From: Sycon ciliatum | Taxonomy: Eukaryota > Porifera > Calcarea > Leucosolenida > Sycettidae | Reading direction: 5' to 3' | NCBI RefSeq assembly: GCF_964019385.1 | Contig: NC_088654.1 | Coordinates: 19,962,498 to 20,026,497, forward strand | DNA: 64,000 nt | Shown: piece by piece, positions 11,303-21,450 of the stretch | Layout: every line of letters begins with the position of its first letter | Position numbering within the stretch: position 1 is the first letter of the stretch | Translations under genes and position numbers: made by a program | The notes under the pieces: generated by a model | Databases searched by the model: none | The model's input: only the letters and a program-made list of their open reading frames with translations | Told to the model about the DNA's origin: nothing

Positions 11303-12216
11303 TTAGCTGTTTGTTTCTGTTCGACAAGTCGAGTAGATCGTTTTGTCAGTGTCTTGAATATCGAAAGCTAACATGTCAGTTAATCAGACTGTCACGTCCC
11401 AGAATAAGACAACTGCTGCCTGATAGTCCTGTGACAGCAGGATCTACATAGTGAGCAGCTCTGTGCTGAGCTGTCACGCCCTTTTAGTACAACGTGGTTT
11501 GGCCAGTGTCTTGTCCAACGTGCTTAGCATGTAGGTTGAGCGACACGCGCTTTCCCACGTAGGTGACATGCCTTCTTGGCATGACACATCATGTGATCCA
11601 AGGCCGGAACCTGGTCAGGTAGGTTCTCGCGTTGTACGTTTCCTGGAAGTGCTTCACTTCCTGGAAATGTGACTCCAGGCTTTGTGCAAAACCACGTCAC
11701 TACGACGTTCTACAGGTTTCCACGATGCCTCGGTGCTTCGTGCAAAGAGCCAAGACTAATATGACATTGTATAACAAGAGCTAAGTGCAAGACAGGAGAA
11801 GTGTGCAAGAACCAAAACCATCACCGCGCAAGAGGTCAGAGTATCACGCAAGCAAGACCAAGAATGCAGCAGAACTTACCATAAGAAGCCGCTGAACTAT
11901 GGCACGTTGGGTGAGCGGGCTCCCCAACGTGCCGCTTGTAGTAAAATTCAAGATTTGCGCTCATGCCTGCAGTCACTTTTGCATCAACAGTCGCCCAAAA
12001 CATTATTGGTGGCGCAAGAAGAAGCTTTTCGTTTGGAGTGACAAGTGATCACCGCTGCTTTTCCTTGTCAGAGTCAACAATACACTTTGTTCTGCAGCCT
12101 TGGGAATAGTTTTGGAGTAGAAATTGCTGAGGAGACGTCGCGGAGGGAGAGCTTTCCTGCGCAGGTATGACTTTGGCCGTATTTCAGCATGGTCGAGTGG
12201 AAAAATTCAAAAAAGT
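11303..12216. other. Non-coding DNA with a small hairpin
   Basis: No coding signal. A perfect stem, gcacgttgggtgag...ctccccaacgtgc, lies at 11901-11933. Confidence 0.4.
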
Positions 12217-12704
12217 TTATTTCAAGAAAACACCAAAAGGAAGATGGGGACATGTTCTCAGCGCTAGAAGAGGTGTTCTACTATCTGCCGGTGTATAGTT
12301 CTGGCCAATTGAGGACGTAGCTGGCTGTTTTGCCAGCGCTTGTAAATTGGCTATTTTCAAGACGATAATTTGTGGCGTCAGGGGGTGATGGACCTCGTCT
12401 TCTGGGATCCTGGCGTGGCTAAGCGGTACTGCTCCAGGAACTCTTCTAAGGTGAGGCAATGTTGGCTTGATGGAGTTTTGTTCATAGCTTGTTCGGATAC
12501 GCTGTGGCGTGACTCGTTTCTAGGACCCATAAATAATGTGATATTTCGGCCATATTTGAGGGGTATGCAAATTTCAAGGTTCCCTTCAGAAACTTTTTCA
12601 AGGGCTTTGCACAATCGATCCACACCCCAAAGGGAACCTACCTGCAAATTTTGAGCGAAATTGGAGAGATCCACTTGCACACATACTTTGGTATTCTCAG
12701 ACAT
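12217..12704 (-). other. Two overlapping minus-strand frames, unrecognised
   Basis: A 108-codon frame (12704-12378; includes FAQNLQVGSLWGVDRLCKALEKVSEGNLEICIPLKYG) overlaps an 80-codon frame (12459-12217). The composition of the first looks protein-like rather than random. I recognise no domain. It could be the eroded remains of a transposon protein, or chance. Confidence 0.25.
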
Positions 12705-12953
12705 GCTCTCTTAATAGCATTTCACTCAGCCTCCGGCAAATCAACCCCAGACGAGATTTCAAAGCAAACATCCTACCACTTGTCAACTCTTCCGTATGTA
12801 CTTGCTCACATTGCTCAGCATATCTATAGCTCCATTGCTCCCAGCCTATGTAATCAACTCCCTATTGCCATCGCTACTGCTTCAGCAAGCAGCTAACCTT
12901 TGATCTTTCTCTCTCTCTATCTGATCCACGTGCCTGTAATTATTTTTCTCTTA

Positions 12954-13166
12954 CTGTAAAAGCAGAAATTTTCGGTGGTGTTTTATTTTCGGTAAAAATT
13001 GTCGGCACCGAATGCACCGAAATTTTCTGTACAACCGATACTGTATACATGTAGTACTAGTACACCTACCTGGAGAACGGGTTTTACCGAAAATTTCCCG
13101 CTACCGAACCGCCGATTTTGGCGAATACCGAAAATATTACACCACCGAAAATTTCTGCTTTTACAG
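12954..13166. mobile_element. Mariner-type MITE, TA target site
   Basis: 213 bp between TA dinucleotides. The ends CTGTAAAAGCAGAAATTTTC and its inverse are perfect for about 28 bp. The inner part repeats the word accgaaaatt several times. Confidence 0.85.
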
Positions 13167-14335
13167 TATTGGCCACAGGCCATCGTGAGAATGAAAGATT
13201 TCAAACCAACAACACACAGAGACACTGGCGCACACAAAACTCCAGCGCTCCAGGGGAACAGAATGTTTAAATCACGTGCATGCATATGAGAGAAACCATG
13301 ATGTCACGCTGCCATGACGATACAAGCTGTACTGCAGCCATGGCGGGTACCCCTGACTGGTTTATCAGGGCAATGGGCCGATGGTGGAGCAACAGTGTCC
13401 TGTGCCACATCAGAACGACCGACACAGACGTGGTACAGCTGACCCAAAAGCTGTCCGAGGTACAGGCGCATCGTAGAACACAATGAGGTATGTAAGAACC
13501 CGCCACTCGAGCACACAACTCACACTGATGCATGAACCCGCACACCTGCTTAGACCAGCTGCCGATTGTTTGTGTTGAGTCACAGAAGGTCTCACCATCC
13601 CAGACACAAAGGAACAACTGGGGACAGGTACTAGTAGTGGGAAGACATTTATCATACACGGAGAGACGGAGAGAAAGAGGAACTAAACGACTACATTGTG
13701 AAAGAGAGAGAGAGATCCGAAGAGAGTTGAGAGAGAGATCTGAAGAGAGTTGACGCAATATATAGGGCCTGGGTAGCTATGGCAAACATGGGTGCGCAAG
13801 TAGCTACCCAGGCCAACGGAACGAAAGGTGAGAATGACGTAGGTGAGAATGACGTAGCACGGGCGGAGGTGTGCGTGGACTATCATACATACTATCATAT
13901 GAGCCGTCCACACTCCGCCCATCTCATGGGTGCCCAATTCATGGGCTGCACCTCGTGCGTGGACAATCCTACATAATGATTATCACATGCCAGATTCCGT
14001 TGCCCAGCACTCCATGAATCCTCCATACGTTGTGTGTTCTCAACTGGTCTGCAATAGCGAAGAATGCATGCGTGTTAATATCCATATGATGTATGGCCCC
14101 ACCTTTGGTTGCTGGATGCTAGCCCGGTGGGTGCCAATCTCCGGCCTTCGGCCAAGTGCTGATTTATAATAATAAAGCGCATCGGCTGGTTATCGCCCTC
14201 ATCTCTGGGGTTGCTCCCCACATAAGCAATGCGTGCACATGCTACGAGATTGAGTTTAGTAATAATAATAGTAATAATAATTTTAGAATTGCGATCAACA
14301 GAACGAGCTGAACCGACATTTCACAAAGGCTTTTA
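13167..14335. other. Non-coding DNA with small repeats
   Basis: A hairpin gcctgggtagct...agctacccaggc lies at 13767-13814. It is followed by a direct repeat of gtgagaatgacgtag (13828-13857). An (aat)n run lies at 14261-14282. No gene is visible. Confidence 0.4.
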
Positions 14336-14558
14336 TTGTATTCAAAGCACGAGTGGATACGAAGGCAGTGAAGAACATGGAAGAAAGAAAAAATGTGATG
14401 TGGAAGAAATGATGAACAAAAATCTTACTTCAAACTAGTTTTCGCACAACACTCCTCAGGTGTTGTGTAAGATTTTGTTCATCATTTCTTCCACATCACA
14501 TTTTTTCTTTCTTCCATGTTCTTCACTGCCTTCGTATCCACTCGTGTTTTGAATACAA
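14336..14558. repeat. Foldback element, arms of about 92 bp
   Basis: Arm 14336-14428 is repeated in inverted order at 14467-14558, nearly perfectly, with a 38-bp centre that itself contains cacaacac..gtgttgtg. The transcript would form one long hairpin. Confidence 0.85.
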
Positions 14559-14984
14559 CGAGAGAGCAACGAGCTTCGCACTATGTACGGCTGGTAAAGG
14601 GTTAACCCTTTCAGCACGCATCACGTATATGTACGTGATGGTAACTGGCCCACGGATCACGTATATATACGTGATGCGTACAGTGAAAATGAACGTACTC
14701 CCGAGACATCCATGGTCGACGGATCTTATCGCTACGTGGACCAGTGACGTGCTGGATGAACGTCGACTGTTCTACGATAGTACTGACGGGCGCACGTGTG
14801 CCGCTATGCACGCGTTCTAGTACATAGATGTCGCGTGCGAACATGCATTCCGCAGAAAAAATTGTGAGTTAGTAGGACTACTTTTGGAAAATCATGAAAA
14901 TCACTGGTTTTGGCTCCGCGGGTTAGTTACACACCCTGGCCGTGCTGAAAGGGTTAAATATCGCGTTATTTTGGCCACTTTCCA

Positions 14985-15120
14985 TGCCGATGGAAACTTC
15001 CCTGTTCTGAAAGACAAATTAAAGAGAAGACATAGAGGATATGATGATGATGGTGCTAGAGCCTTAACAACTTCGTTGGAGATACCGTCCATACCAGGCG
15101 ATTTTTTTAAGCTTAAGCTT
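14985..15120 (-). pseudogene. LINE reverse transcriptase fragment
   Basis: The minus frame reads LKKSPGMDGISNEVVKALAP...LLFNLSFRTGKFPSAWKVAKI. This is the N-terminal part of a LINE reverse transcriptase (compare GKSPGFDNIPTRLLKE...LYNLSFRTGEISQDWKDATI in the ORF2 at 5563-7829). It is about 45 codons, with both sides lost. Confidence 0.7.
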
Positions 15121-15233
15121 GGCAATAGCTTTGTGCACTCCAGCTGTGGTTATTATCGGAGCGCGAAACGCATTCGGGAGGCAAGGGTGTTGGTCTAAGG
15201 ACGGCAATGGTATGGTATTATACTGCAAGTTTA

Positions 15234-15501
15234 CAAAGGAGAAAGGATCAAGGAACTACAAGTTACGCTATACTGCCCACTAACACCACCAGTTACTAAT
15301 CAATCAGCTCATGCGATAACATTGCACAACACTGACCGACGGTACTGACGTTCTACAACTAACTGGCTAACAGCTCTAGCACATCTTGGATGCGCGTCGG
15401 TCAGTGTTGTGCAATGTTATCGCATGAGCTGATTGTTTAGTAACCGGTGGTGTTAGTGGACAGTATAGCGTAACTTGTAGTTCCTTGGTCCTTTTTCTTT
15501 T
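15234..15501. repeat. Foldback element, arms of about 106 bp
   Basis: Arm 15234-15340 recurs inverted at 15396-15501, around a 55-bp centre. Part of the arm (aatcagctcatgcgataa, with tccactaacaccac) occurs again near 34990-35040, so it belongs to a dispersed family. Confidence 0.8.
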
Positions 15502-15540
15502 GTATAAATTAATCCTTGGCTCTCCATCCGAGTCCATATA

Positions 15541-15738
15541 CTGTAAGACCAGATATTTTAACGTCAATTAAAGTTAACGGTCTCCGGATTTTTGTGGTTT
15601 AACGAATTCCGTCTCAAAGCCGGCAAATGACTGTACATTTTCATATCATTTTCTACCTAACGACTTCAAATGTTAACGAATTTTTTAATTCGTTAAATTG
15701 TTAGAATTAAATGTTCGTTCACACTACTGGTCTTACAG
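15541..15738. mobile_element. Mariner-type MITE, TA target site
   Basis: 198 bp with ends CTGTAAGACCAG and inverse, TA on each side. It borders the satellite that follows by only six bases. Confidence 0.75.
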
Positions 15739-15744
15739 TACATA

Positions 15745-16434
15745 GCCCTTGACAAGCAAGACAAAAAGAATGGGTGGGTGGGCCCTTGACAAGCAAGACA
15801 AAAAGAATGGGTGGGTGGGCCCTTGACAAGCAAGACAAAAAGAATGGGTGGGTGGGCCCTTGACAAGCAAGACAAAAAGAATGGGTGGGTGGGCCCTTGA
15901 CAAGCAAGACAAAAAGAATGGGTGGGTGAGCCCTTGACAAGCAAGACAAAAAGAATGGGTGGGTGGGCCCTTGACAAGCAAGACAAAAAGAATGGGTGGG
16001 TGGGCCCTTGACAAGCAAGACAAAAAGAATGGGTGGGTGGGCCCTTGACAAGCAAGACAAAAAGAATGGGTGGGTGGGCCCTTGACAAGCAAGACAAAAA
16101 GAATGGGTGGGTGGGCCCTTGACAAGCAAGACAAAAAGAATGGGTGGGTGGGCCCTTGACAAGCAAGACAAAAAGAATGGGTGGGTGGGCCCTTGACAAG
16201 CAAGACAAAAAGAATGGGTGGGTGGGCCCTTGACAAGCAAGACAAAAAGAATGGGTGGGCCCTTGACAAGCAAGACAAAAAGAATGGGTGGGTGGGCCCT
16301 TGACAAGCAAGACAAAAAGAATGGGTGGGTGAGCCCTTGACAAGCAAGACAAAAAGAATGGGTGGGTGGGCCCTTGACAAGCAAGACAAAAAGAATGGGT
16401 GGGTGGGCCCTTGACAAGCAAGACAAAAAGAAGG
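15745..16434. repeat. Satellite, 37-bp unit, about 18 copies
   Basis: The unit reads gcccttgacaagcaagac plus aaaaagaatgggtgggtgg. Copies are almost identical; one is shortened by four bases near 16256, and two carry g-to-a at the last position. 37 is not a multiple of three and the unit has no stop on the minus strand, so three long overlapping frames (242-286 codons) exist there. They are by-products of the repeat, not genes. Confidence 0.95.
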
Positions 16435-17340
16435 ACAATCTTTTTTTCGCAAGCTTTGTTTCACAGCGCTCGCTCAACAATGATAACATCACTACAGTGA
16501 CGTCAACCTGCACTGCGTGCCACAACAAAATAATGTGCAGAAAATAAGCATCGCAAATATTCGAAGTTCGAGAGAACATTGCTTCTCGTTTCTTTTAGAA
16601 TACTCAGCCAACTAGAAACGTACACAACTACAAGTTACTCCATAATGCCCAATGACAATTCCACTCTTCTGTTATCATAATTATAACTTAGAACCTTCCA
16701 AGTTGGAATTTGCATTGTTGCGGTCGGCGATCATGTGCATCCGAGGTGCCTGATCGTCATATCACCGTCCTGTGAATGCATTGCGAGAGTTGGTAATCTC
16801 GGAGGGCCGGCTGTGAGGTTTTGGAGACGATGGTGGGCAGGACAGTGCCCTTGTATTTTCCTGGGTTTTTTCTTCTTTCTTTTTTTCTCGTTTTGCGTTT
16901 CTTTTCACACATACAATGGTTTTCATTTTTTGGTGTTGTGTTCTAATCATTCGCCATGCCACTGTCAATTGAATTCTATTTGCCCGTAAAAGAGGACTTA
17001 TCACCATTGCATTCGACCTGAAGAGTAATGGAGTGAAAGGCATTGTCGAACAAATTATATGGCTTCTGTGCTTCATGTGCTGGTATGTGAAAAACCCTTT
17101 ATAATAGCAGTCTTGTCTTATTCCAAGTTGGAAGGCTGTTGGTGTGCACATCCAAGATGTGCTACAGCTGATAGCCAGTTAGTTGTAGAACATCGGACTC
17201 CATTTCCAAGTTTTTCAGTGTTGCTACTCTGAGTTTCGTGCAAATGCACTCTTCAGGCAACTTACTCTTCTCTCACATCAGTATCCCTTTACATACCAGA
17301 AAAGACGAAAAGAAGCACCCTAGGTGGGAATCACACTATT
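16435..17340. other. Non-coding DNA, nothing recognised
   Basis: No domain-bearing frame. A T-rich stretch lies at 16861-16890. Confidence 0.4.
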
Positions 17341-17352
17341 GTTCTATTGTTC

Positions 17353-17584
17353 AGCAATGTCGTCAGGTTGAGCACTCTTACCTTAGCGCGAACCCTTGCC
17401 GCTCGCCTTGTGCAACGCTCACTGCTCTTGGAGCATTTCGAGCACTCTTGGCGGGGTTTGCAGCTCTTTATAAAAATGCTTTGCTTTACGGAAACGTATT
17501 TCATTGCGAAGAGCTGCGCTTCGGTCCTCTGAACTGTGCTGATGAGCTCTAACAGAGCGAAACAGTTGCTGTCCACAGACTTGA
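17353..17584 (+). mobile_element. Hammerhead-bearing retrozyme-like monomer, flanked by 12-bp direct repeats
   Basis: About 232 bp lie between two copies of gttctattgttc (17341-17352 and 17585-17596). It ends in a hammerhead (17534-17578) followed by acttgag, as the other copies end in attgag. The body is only distantly like the copies at 18721-19220 (shared words gttgagcactctt, gagcactcttgg), so it is a separate subfamily. The direct repeats look like a target-site duplication. Confidence 0.7.
17534..17578 (+). ncRNA. Hammerhead ribozyme, type I, copy 1
   Basis: Stem I ctgtg (17534-17538) pairs with cacag (17574-17578). The core CTGATGA is at 17539-17545. Stem II gctc/gagc (17546-17549 and 17555-17558) closes a five-base loop. 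GAAA follows (17559-17562), then a three-pair stem III cag/ctg with a ttg loop, and TC with cleavage expected after C17573. Every conserved hammerhead position is present. Stem I and stem II differ in sequence from the other copies yet still pair, which supports selection on structure. Confidence 0.9.
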
Positions 17585-17639
17585 GTTCTATTGTTCTATA
17601 TATTTTTTTATTTTTAATTGCTATCAATAGCTGATTGCT

Positions 17640-17838
17640 GATAGCAATGAAAATTCAAAATTCCAATCAGGCCCGAACGTACCTTGCCAGAGTGCTCAAA
17701 CTGACAAGTCAGTGAGCTCTGCGCAACGCAAACAGCAAAGGCACTACCCTACATGAAAGTGCTCAACTACTACAAGAGCAGGAGCGAAAATACTCAATCT
17801 GCGGACAGCATGCTGTTTCGTTCTTTGTGAACTCATAT
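17640..17838 (-). mobile_element. Retrozyme-like copy, inverted and 5'-truncated
   Basis: On the minus strand it begins gagttcacaaagaacgaaacagc, that is, inside the hammerhead after the lost CTGAT, and continues through the body to about 17640. It lacks a second ribozyme, so it is not a full monomer with two sites. Confidence 0.75.
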
Positions 17839-17850
17839 ATATATATATAT

Positions 17851-18710
17851 GGGCCTCAACCAGCGAAAACAGCCCTTAGGGTCAACATTTTCAAAATTCC
17901 TTTTTGGTTAGAAATTTGTTGAACCACATCTACTGAAGGACCTCAGCCAAGAAAAAGTTCAATATTCCGATTCTAAACGGGTGTATACACCAATATACAA
18001 TATGTACTCCAAATTGGTGCAATGTATGTATACGATGTATGTGTACAATGAATATTCAGCATTCGAAGGTGGGTGGGCAGCTTGAATACTTTTGAAATAG
18101 TGAAGTAAGCAGCTATAATGACAAAGAATAGCTAATGAGTGCGGAGAGGTGATCGACATATTCGCAGCTTCATCCTGCGTGGAGTCGTTCCGCAATCTCG
18201 TCTTCCATTTCTTCCTCCGCAGCTGAAGACACGACGTCGCTGCGGTCACTAGCCCCAGACTCAGAATTTATCTCAGGTGACGACTCCTCATCTTCCGACT
18301 CTGACGAGTCATAGGCCACCTTGAGCCGCATCGCAGCAGGAGATGACGGCTGCGATCCGCCTCGCTGTCGACACCGATGTCGGAACCAAAGAACGTTTCA
18401 TCCTCATTCTGAACTTCAACGGCTAATTCAGCATCCACTCCCCACCAGGCTCGAGCTAGCTGTAGACAATGACTGCCGTGTGTGCTCTGCGAACAGCTCT
18501 GGCGTCCGCAGCCATCGCAACAAAATCAAGGAACACTGGAGTCGCCACTCGACACCCCTTCAACTTCAAAATAAATTACTTCAAGCCAAGAGTTCAAGAA
18601 GTCGTCGCGCTGTTTGCAGCGCAATCAAAAAATCGTTGAACGTCACAAATCGAACTTTTTTTTGTAAAAATTACGAAATCTCTAAGGGTCGTTTTCGCTG
18701 ATTGCGGCTC
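17851..18710. mobile_element. DNA transposon remnant with about 27-bp TIRs
   Basis: The left end gggcctcaaccagcgaaaac and the right end (inverted) gccgcaatcagcgaaaacg match over about 27 bases, through ccttag. It lies in an AT run between two oppositely oriented hammerhead elements. Inside, the minus frame at 18332-18171 encodes an acidic peptide (SSESEDEESSPEINSES). The plus frame near 18470-18560 has DCRVCSANSSGVRSHRNK, faintly like a Cys-rich transposase tail. No family can be named with confidence. Confidence 0.55.
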
Positions 18711-18720
18711 ATATATAATA

Positions 18721-18949
18721 ATTCGCTCCTGCTCTTGTAGCAGTTGAGCACTCTTGCGTGGGGTAGTGCCTTTGCTGTTTGCGTTATGCAGAGCTCACTG
18801 ACTTGTCAGTTTGAGCACTCTGGCAAGGTACGTTCGGGCCTGATTGGAAATTTTTATTTCCATTGCTATTAGGTTCGGCCTCATTTCCTCTGTGCTGCGC
18901 TGACGAGTCCACAAAGGACGAAACAGTTCTGTCCGCAGATTGAGTATAT
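18721..18949 (+). mobile_element. Hammerhead-bearing retrozyme-like element, copy 2
   Basis: It runs from ttcgctcctgctcttgtag to ccgcagattgag. The body is nearly identical to the next copy (18961-19219). It carries one full ribozyme at its 3' end. Confidence 0.85.
18895..18938 (+). ncRNA. Hammerhead ribozyme, type I, copy 2
   Basis: Stem I ctgcg/cgcag (18895-18899 and 18934-18938). Core CTGACGA (18900-18906), where the C at core position 7 is allowed. Stem II gtcc/ggac with acaaa loop. GAAA at 18920-18923. Stem III cag/ctg with tt loop. Cleavage is expected after C18933. Confidence 0.92.
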
Positions 18950-18960
18950 ATATTTTATAT

Positions 18961-19220
18961 TTATGGACGAAACAGTTCTGTCCGCAGATTGAGTATTTCG
19001 CTCCTGCTCTTGTAGCAGTTGAGCACTCTTGCGTGGGGTAGTGCCTTTGCTGTTTGCGTTATGCAGAGCTCACTGACTTGTCAGTTTGAGCACTCTGGCA
19101 AGGTACGTTCGGGCCTGATTGGAAATTTTTATTTCCATTGCTATCAGGTTCGGCCTCATTTCCTCTGTGCTGCGCTGATGAGTCCACAAAGGACGAAACA
19201 GTTCTGTCCGCAGATTGAGT
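18961..19220 (+). mobile_element. Hammerhead-bearing retrozyme-like element, copy 3, with a partial upstream ribozyme
   Basis: It starts inside a hammerhead (ggacgaaacagttctgtc at 18965-18982), passes through a full body and ends with a complete ribozyme. The distance between the two cleavage points (after 18982 and after 19208) is 226 nt, giving the monomer length. Confidence 0.85.
19170..19213 (+). ncRNA. Hammerhead ribozyme, type I, copy 3
   Basis: Stem I ctgcg/cgcag (19170-19174 and 19209-19213). Core CTGATGA (19175-19181). Stem II gtcc/ggac (19182-19185 and 19191-19194). GAAA 19195-19198. Stem III cag-tt-ctg. Cleavage is expected after C19208. A short outer helix ctc/gag beyond an internal loop in stem I may serve the loop-loop contact. 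Confidence 0.93.
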
Positions 19221-19344
19221 ATTTTATATTTATATATTTATTTATTTTCCTCTGCTTCTTCTTCATAAGCGGTTGACGGAGACTCCCTCGATTTAGGCTA
19301 AGGCCTGTGGAGATTCCATAAATACAAATACAATCAAACTCACC

Positions 19345-19555
19345 CACAGCAATTCCCTTGCCTTAGTCTTTCTGACACTGACCGTTAGGCCCCAGCTGCT
19401 TGCACATGTGATGATGCTGGATGTCATCGCTTCAAAGGCAGGCCGAGATGTTGTGTACAGTGCAGCGTCGTCATCAAACTGGGATTCTGTGACCTTTGAT
19501 GACAGGAGCTTGCCCTTCGCCGCTCGATCACCAACTAGTTTCCTCCCGACTTTAT
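19345..19555 (-). pseudogene. LINE reverse transcriptase fragment with palm motif C
   Basis: The minus frame reads GRKLVGDRAAKGKLLSSKVTESQFDDDAALYTTSRPAFEAMTSS...GLTVSVRKTKA. FDDDAALY stands where the catalytic FADD box is normally found, and GL.VS..KTK is the next conserved block. It is of the group whose C-terminus is seen at 45287-45703. It is about 70 codons long and cut on both sides. Confidence 0.75.
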
Positions 19556-19559
19556 AGTA

Positions 19560-19765
19560 CACCCACACCCACACCCACGCACGCGTACACGCCCGCACCC
19601 GCGCCCGTGCACACGCACACACACGCGCACCCACACGCACACGCACACATACACACACACACCTACCTACCTACCTTCTTACCTACCTACTTACCTACCT
19701 ACCTACCTACCTACCTACTTACCTACCTACCTACCTACCTACTTACTTACCTACCTACCTACTTG
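19560..19765. repeat. Microsatellite (ca-rich, then cctacctact)
   Basis: CA/CCCACG-rich repeats to 19660, then (ctac)n with scattered t changes. Long frames here are meaningless. Confidence 0.9.
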
Positions 19766-19979
19766 CAGACAGCGTATAAACGATGAGCAACTTTCTCTGA
19801 CATACGAAAACACTGCCCGATATGTTTGAGAGTGGTTCCTGTCGTCAGTACTGGCCACCAACATGTTTATCTATAACAGAATGAGGATGCTGATTATGCA
19901 TGAGGTACTGTAGGGCACAACACACACACAACATTCTGTAATGGCCGGTACCAAACTAAAGGCCACCATGTGTACTTAC

Positions 19980-20309
19980 TTTCTTCAGTGGTAGCGATGA
20001 CAACAGTAGCACTGCTCGAGTAAATGGTTGATAGTGTGTAGCTTGCGCGGGCTGTTACAGTGCATGTGTACATTGTAGCATGGGTTAGACCATCAACCAT
20101 TGCAGTTACATTGCCAGGGAGTAGAACACCGCTAGAATCAGTAGCTCGGACTGTTGCTGTTGCTGGTCCTGATGGTGATGATCTCGGACATGACACGACG
20201 TACTCTCTAGTACCTGCTGCATTCCACTGTAAATTAGTCAGAGCAGCCAACGTTACAACCAGAGAAGTTGGGGCTGGATTCACACCGAGTATGGGTACTA
20301 TTTCTGGAT
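19980..20309 (-). CDS. FN3 domain exon (third exon seen)
   Basis: A 330-nt exon with acceptor tttttgcacag above 20309 and a consensus donor GTAAGT directly below 19980. Both ends are phase 1. It encodes about 109 residues starting DPEIVPILGVNPAPTSL and ending SATVVIATTE. This is the clearest fibronectin-III pattern of the set: NLQW, a middle strand EYVVSC, then VDGLTHATMYTCTVTA and the final strand SSSATVVIAT. FN3 domains mediate protein contacts outside the cell. Joined to the exon at 1385-1065 the split codon gives a serine followed by PP, a normal FN3 linker. Confidence 0.75.
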
Positions 20310-20418
20310 CTGTGCAAAAACGAAAGGAGAACATTTGTGGTGTAGAGGTATATTGAAAAAGTTCCTTTTCAACAGGTCAGTATGCTGAAGCATAGTATGT
20401 TGCAGCAAAATTTACGCG

Positions 20419-20601
20419 TCGGGTCTACACGCCACCGATGATAAATTGCAAGAGGTTCAGAACGCACGTGCACCGACGAATGTCATGGAGCTCGAGTCAT
20501 TATTGGGTCTGGTGAATTTTTATTGTCAGTTTATTGAGAACTGGGCTTTGCTCGCACAGCCTCTCTACGATCAGCAGAAGCGCAACACCGCTTGGAAATA
20601 G
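20419..20601 (+). pseudogene. Ty3/gypsy pol fragment (RT/RNase H junction)
   Basis: The frame SGLHATDDKLQEVQNARAPTNVMELESLLGLVNFYCQFIENWALLAQPLYDQQKRNTAWK ends at TAG. The block L.SLLGLVNFY..FI.N...LA.PLY is diagnostic of gypsy-type pol, just past the reverse transcriptase palm. A 60-codon remnant; the stop falls right after AWK, where W is usual. Confidence 0.8.
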
Positions 20602-20988
20602 AGTATGGCTCATCCAGAAACTGTTGAAATGTTGTCTCACCATCCACTCTTTACTTGCTCTTTCCCAGTACAGTTGCCTTGTTATTCACCCTGTCGGCAT
20701 TACGGAAAACACTCACCAAGTTTTTACTTGTAGAAAGGAAAAAGGACATAAGATCCCAACTTGGGTGGCTCAGAAATATCAAAGATAAGTACAGAAGGGG
20801 GAAGCTTTGCGAAAACGAATTTTACAAGCCGAACGCCAAACTCCGACAGTACTCCTCATGCATGACCTAAGGAGTCAAATTTAAGTAGTCAAATATATTG
20901 TGTATTTGACTAAGCAGTCAAATACGCGATATATTTGACCGCTTAGGTATCAAGGAAATTAGTGGGGTCAAATACTGAGAAGGCGATA

Positions 20989-21170
20989 AGCAGCATTATC
21001 AACAACGATACACAGCATTATCAACAACGATACACAGCATTATCAACAACGATACACAGCATTATCAACAACGATACACAGCATTATCAACAACGATACA
21101 CAGCATTATCAACAACGATACGCAGCATTATCAACAATGATACGCAGCATTATCAACAAGGATACGTATA
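20989..21170. repeat. Satellite, 22-bp unit, about 8 copies
   Basis: Unit cagcattatcaacaacgata plus ca or cg. The same unit and the same about 75-bp left flank (gaccgcttaggtatcaagg ... gaaggcgataag) recur at 27612-28972 with many more units. Confidence 0.95.
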
Positions 21171-21371
21171 GATTATAGACCGGTTAGGAGGTCTATACAG
21201 GATATATAGACCAACTATGAGGTCTATAATCTATTTATCGTGTTCTCCACGCAATAGTTTCTCTTCATATACGACATATCCTTGTAATTCTAGTATTATA
21301 CTATAGCCTATACCGCAATGTACGGCATTGCAGGATCAAGGTCATTGTTTAAAGTACGTTCAGCATCGGTA

Positions 21372-21450
21372 GCACAGTGGCTGGGTGGTAAGGAAGAGTG
21401 ACTGAGATTCACAAGGTTGTGTGTTCAAATCCCATCTTGTGTATTTCTGC
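21372..21450 (+). repeat. tRNA-derived SINE-like sequence
   Basis: Has an A-box-like tagcacagtggctgggtgg and, about 45 bases on, a B-box-like tgtgttcaaatccc, spaced as in a tRNA. There is no closed cloverleaf by eye. Confidence 0.45.

Noticed and set aside
14429..14470. Minus-strand ctgaggagtgttgtgcgaaa as a hammerhead
   Set aside because: Stem II is weak, stem I strands do not pair, and the bases are better explained by the central hairpin of the foldback.
15745..16434. CRISPR array
   Set aside because: Units are contiguous without unique spacers, in a eukaryotic genome. The same holds for the 20-, 22-, 23- and 26-bp arrays.
15693..16579. Three minus-strand frames of 242-286 codons
   Set aside because: Same peptide words in three registers of a 37-bp satellite; an artefact of the unit.
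17238..17627. Protein-coding gene in frames of about 100 codons on both strands
   Set aside because: The region is a hammerhead element; frames on both strands are incidental.
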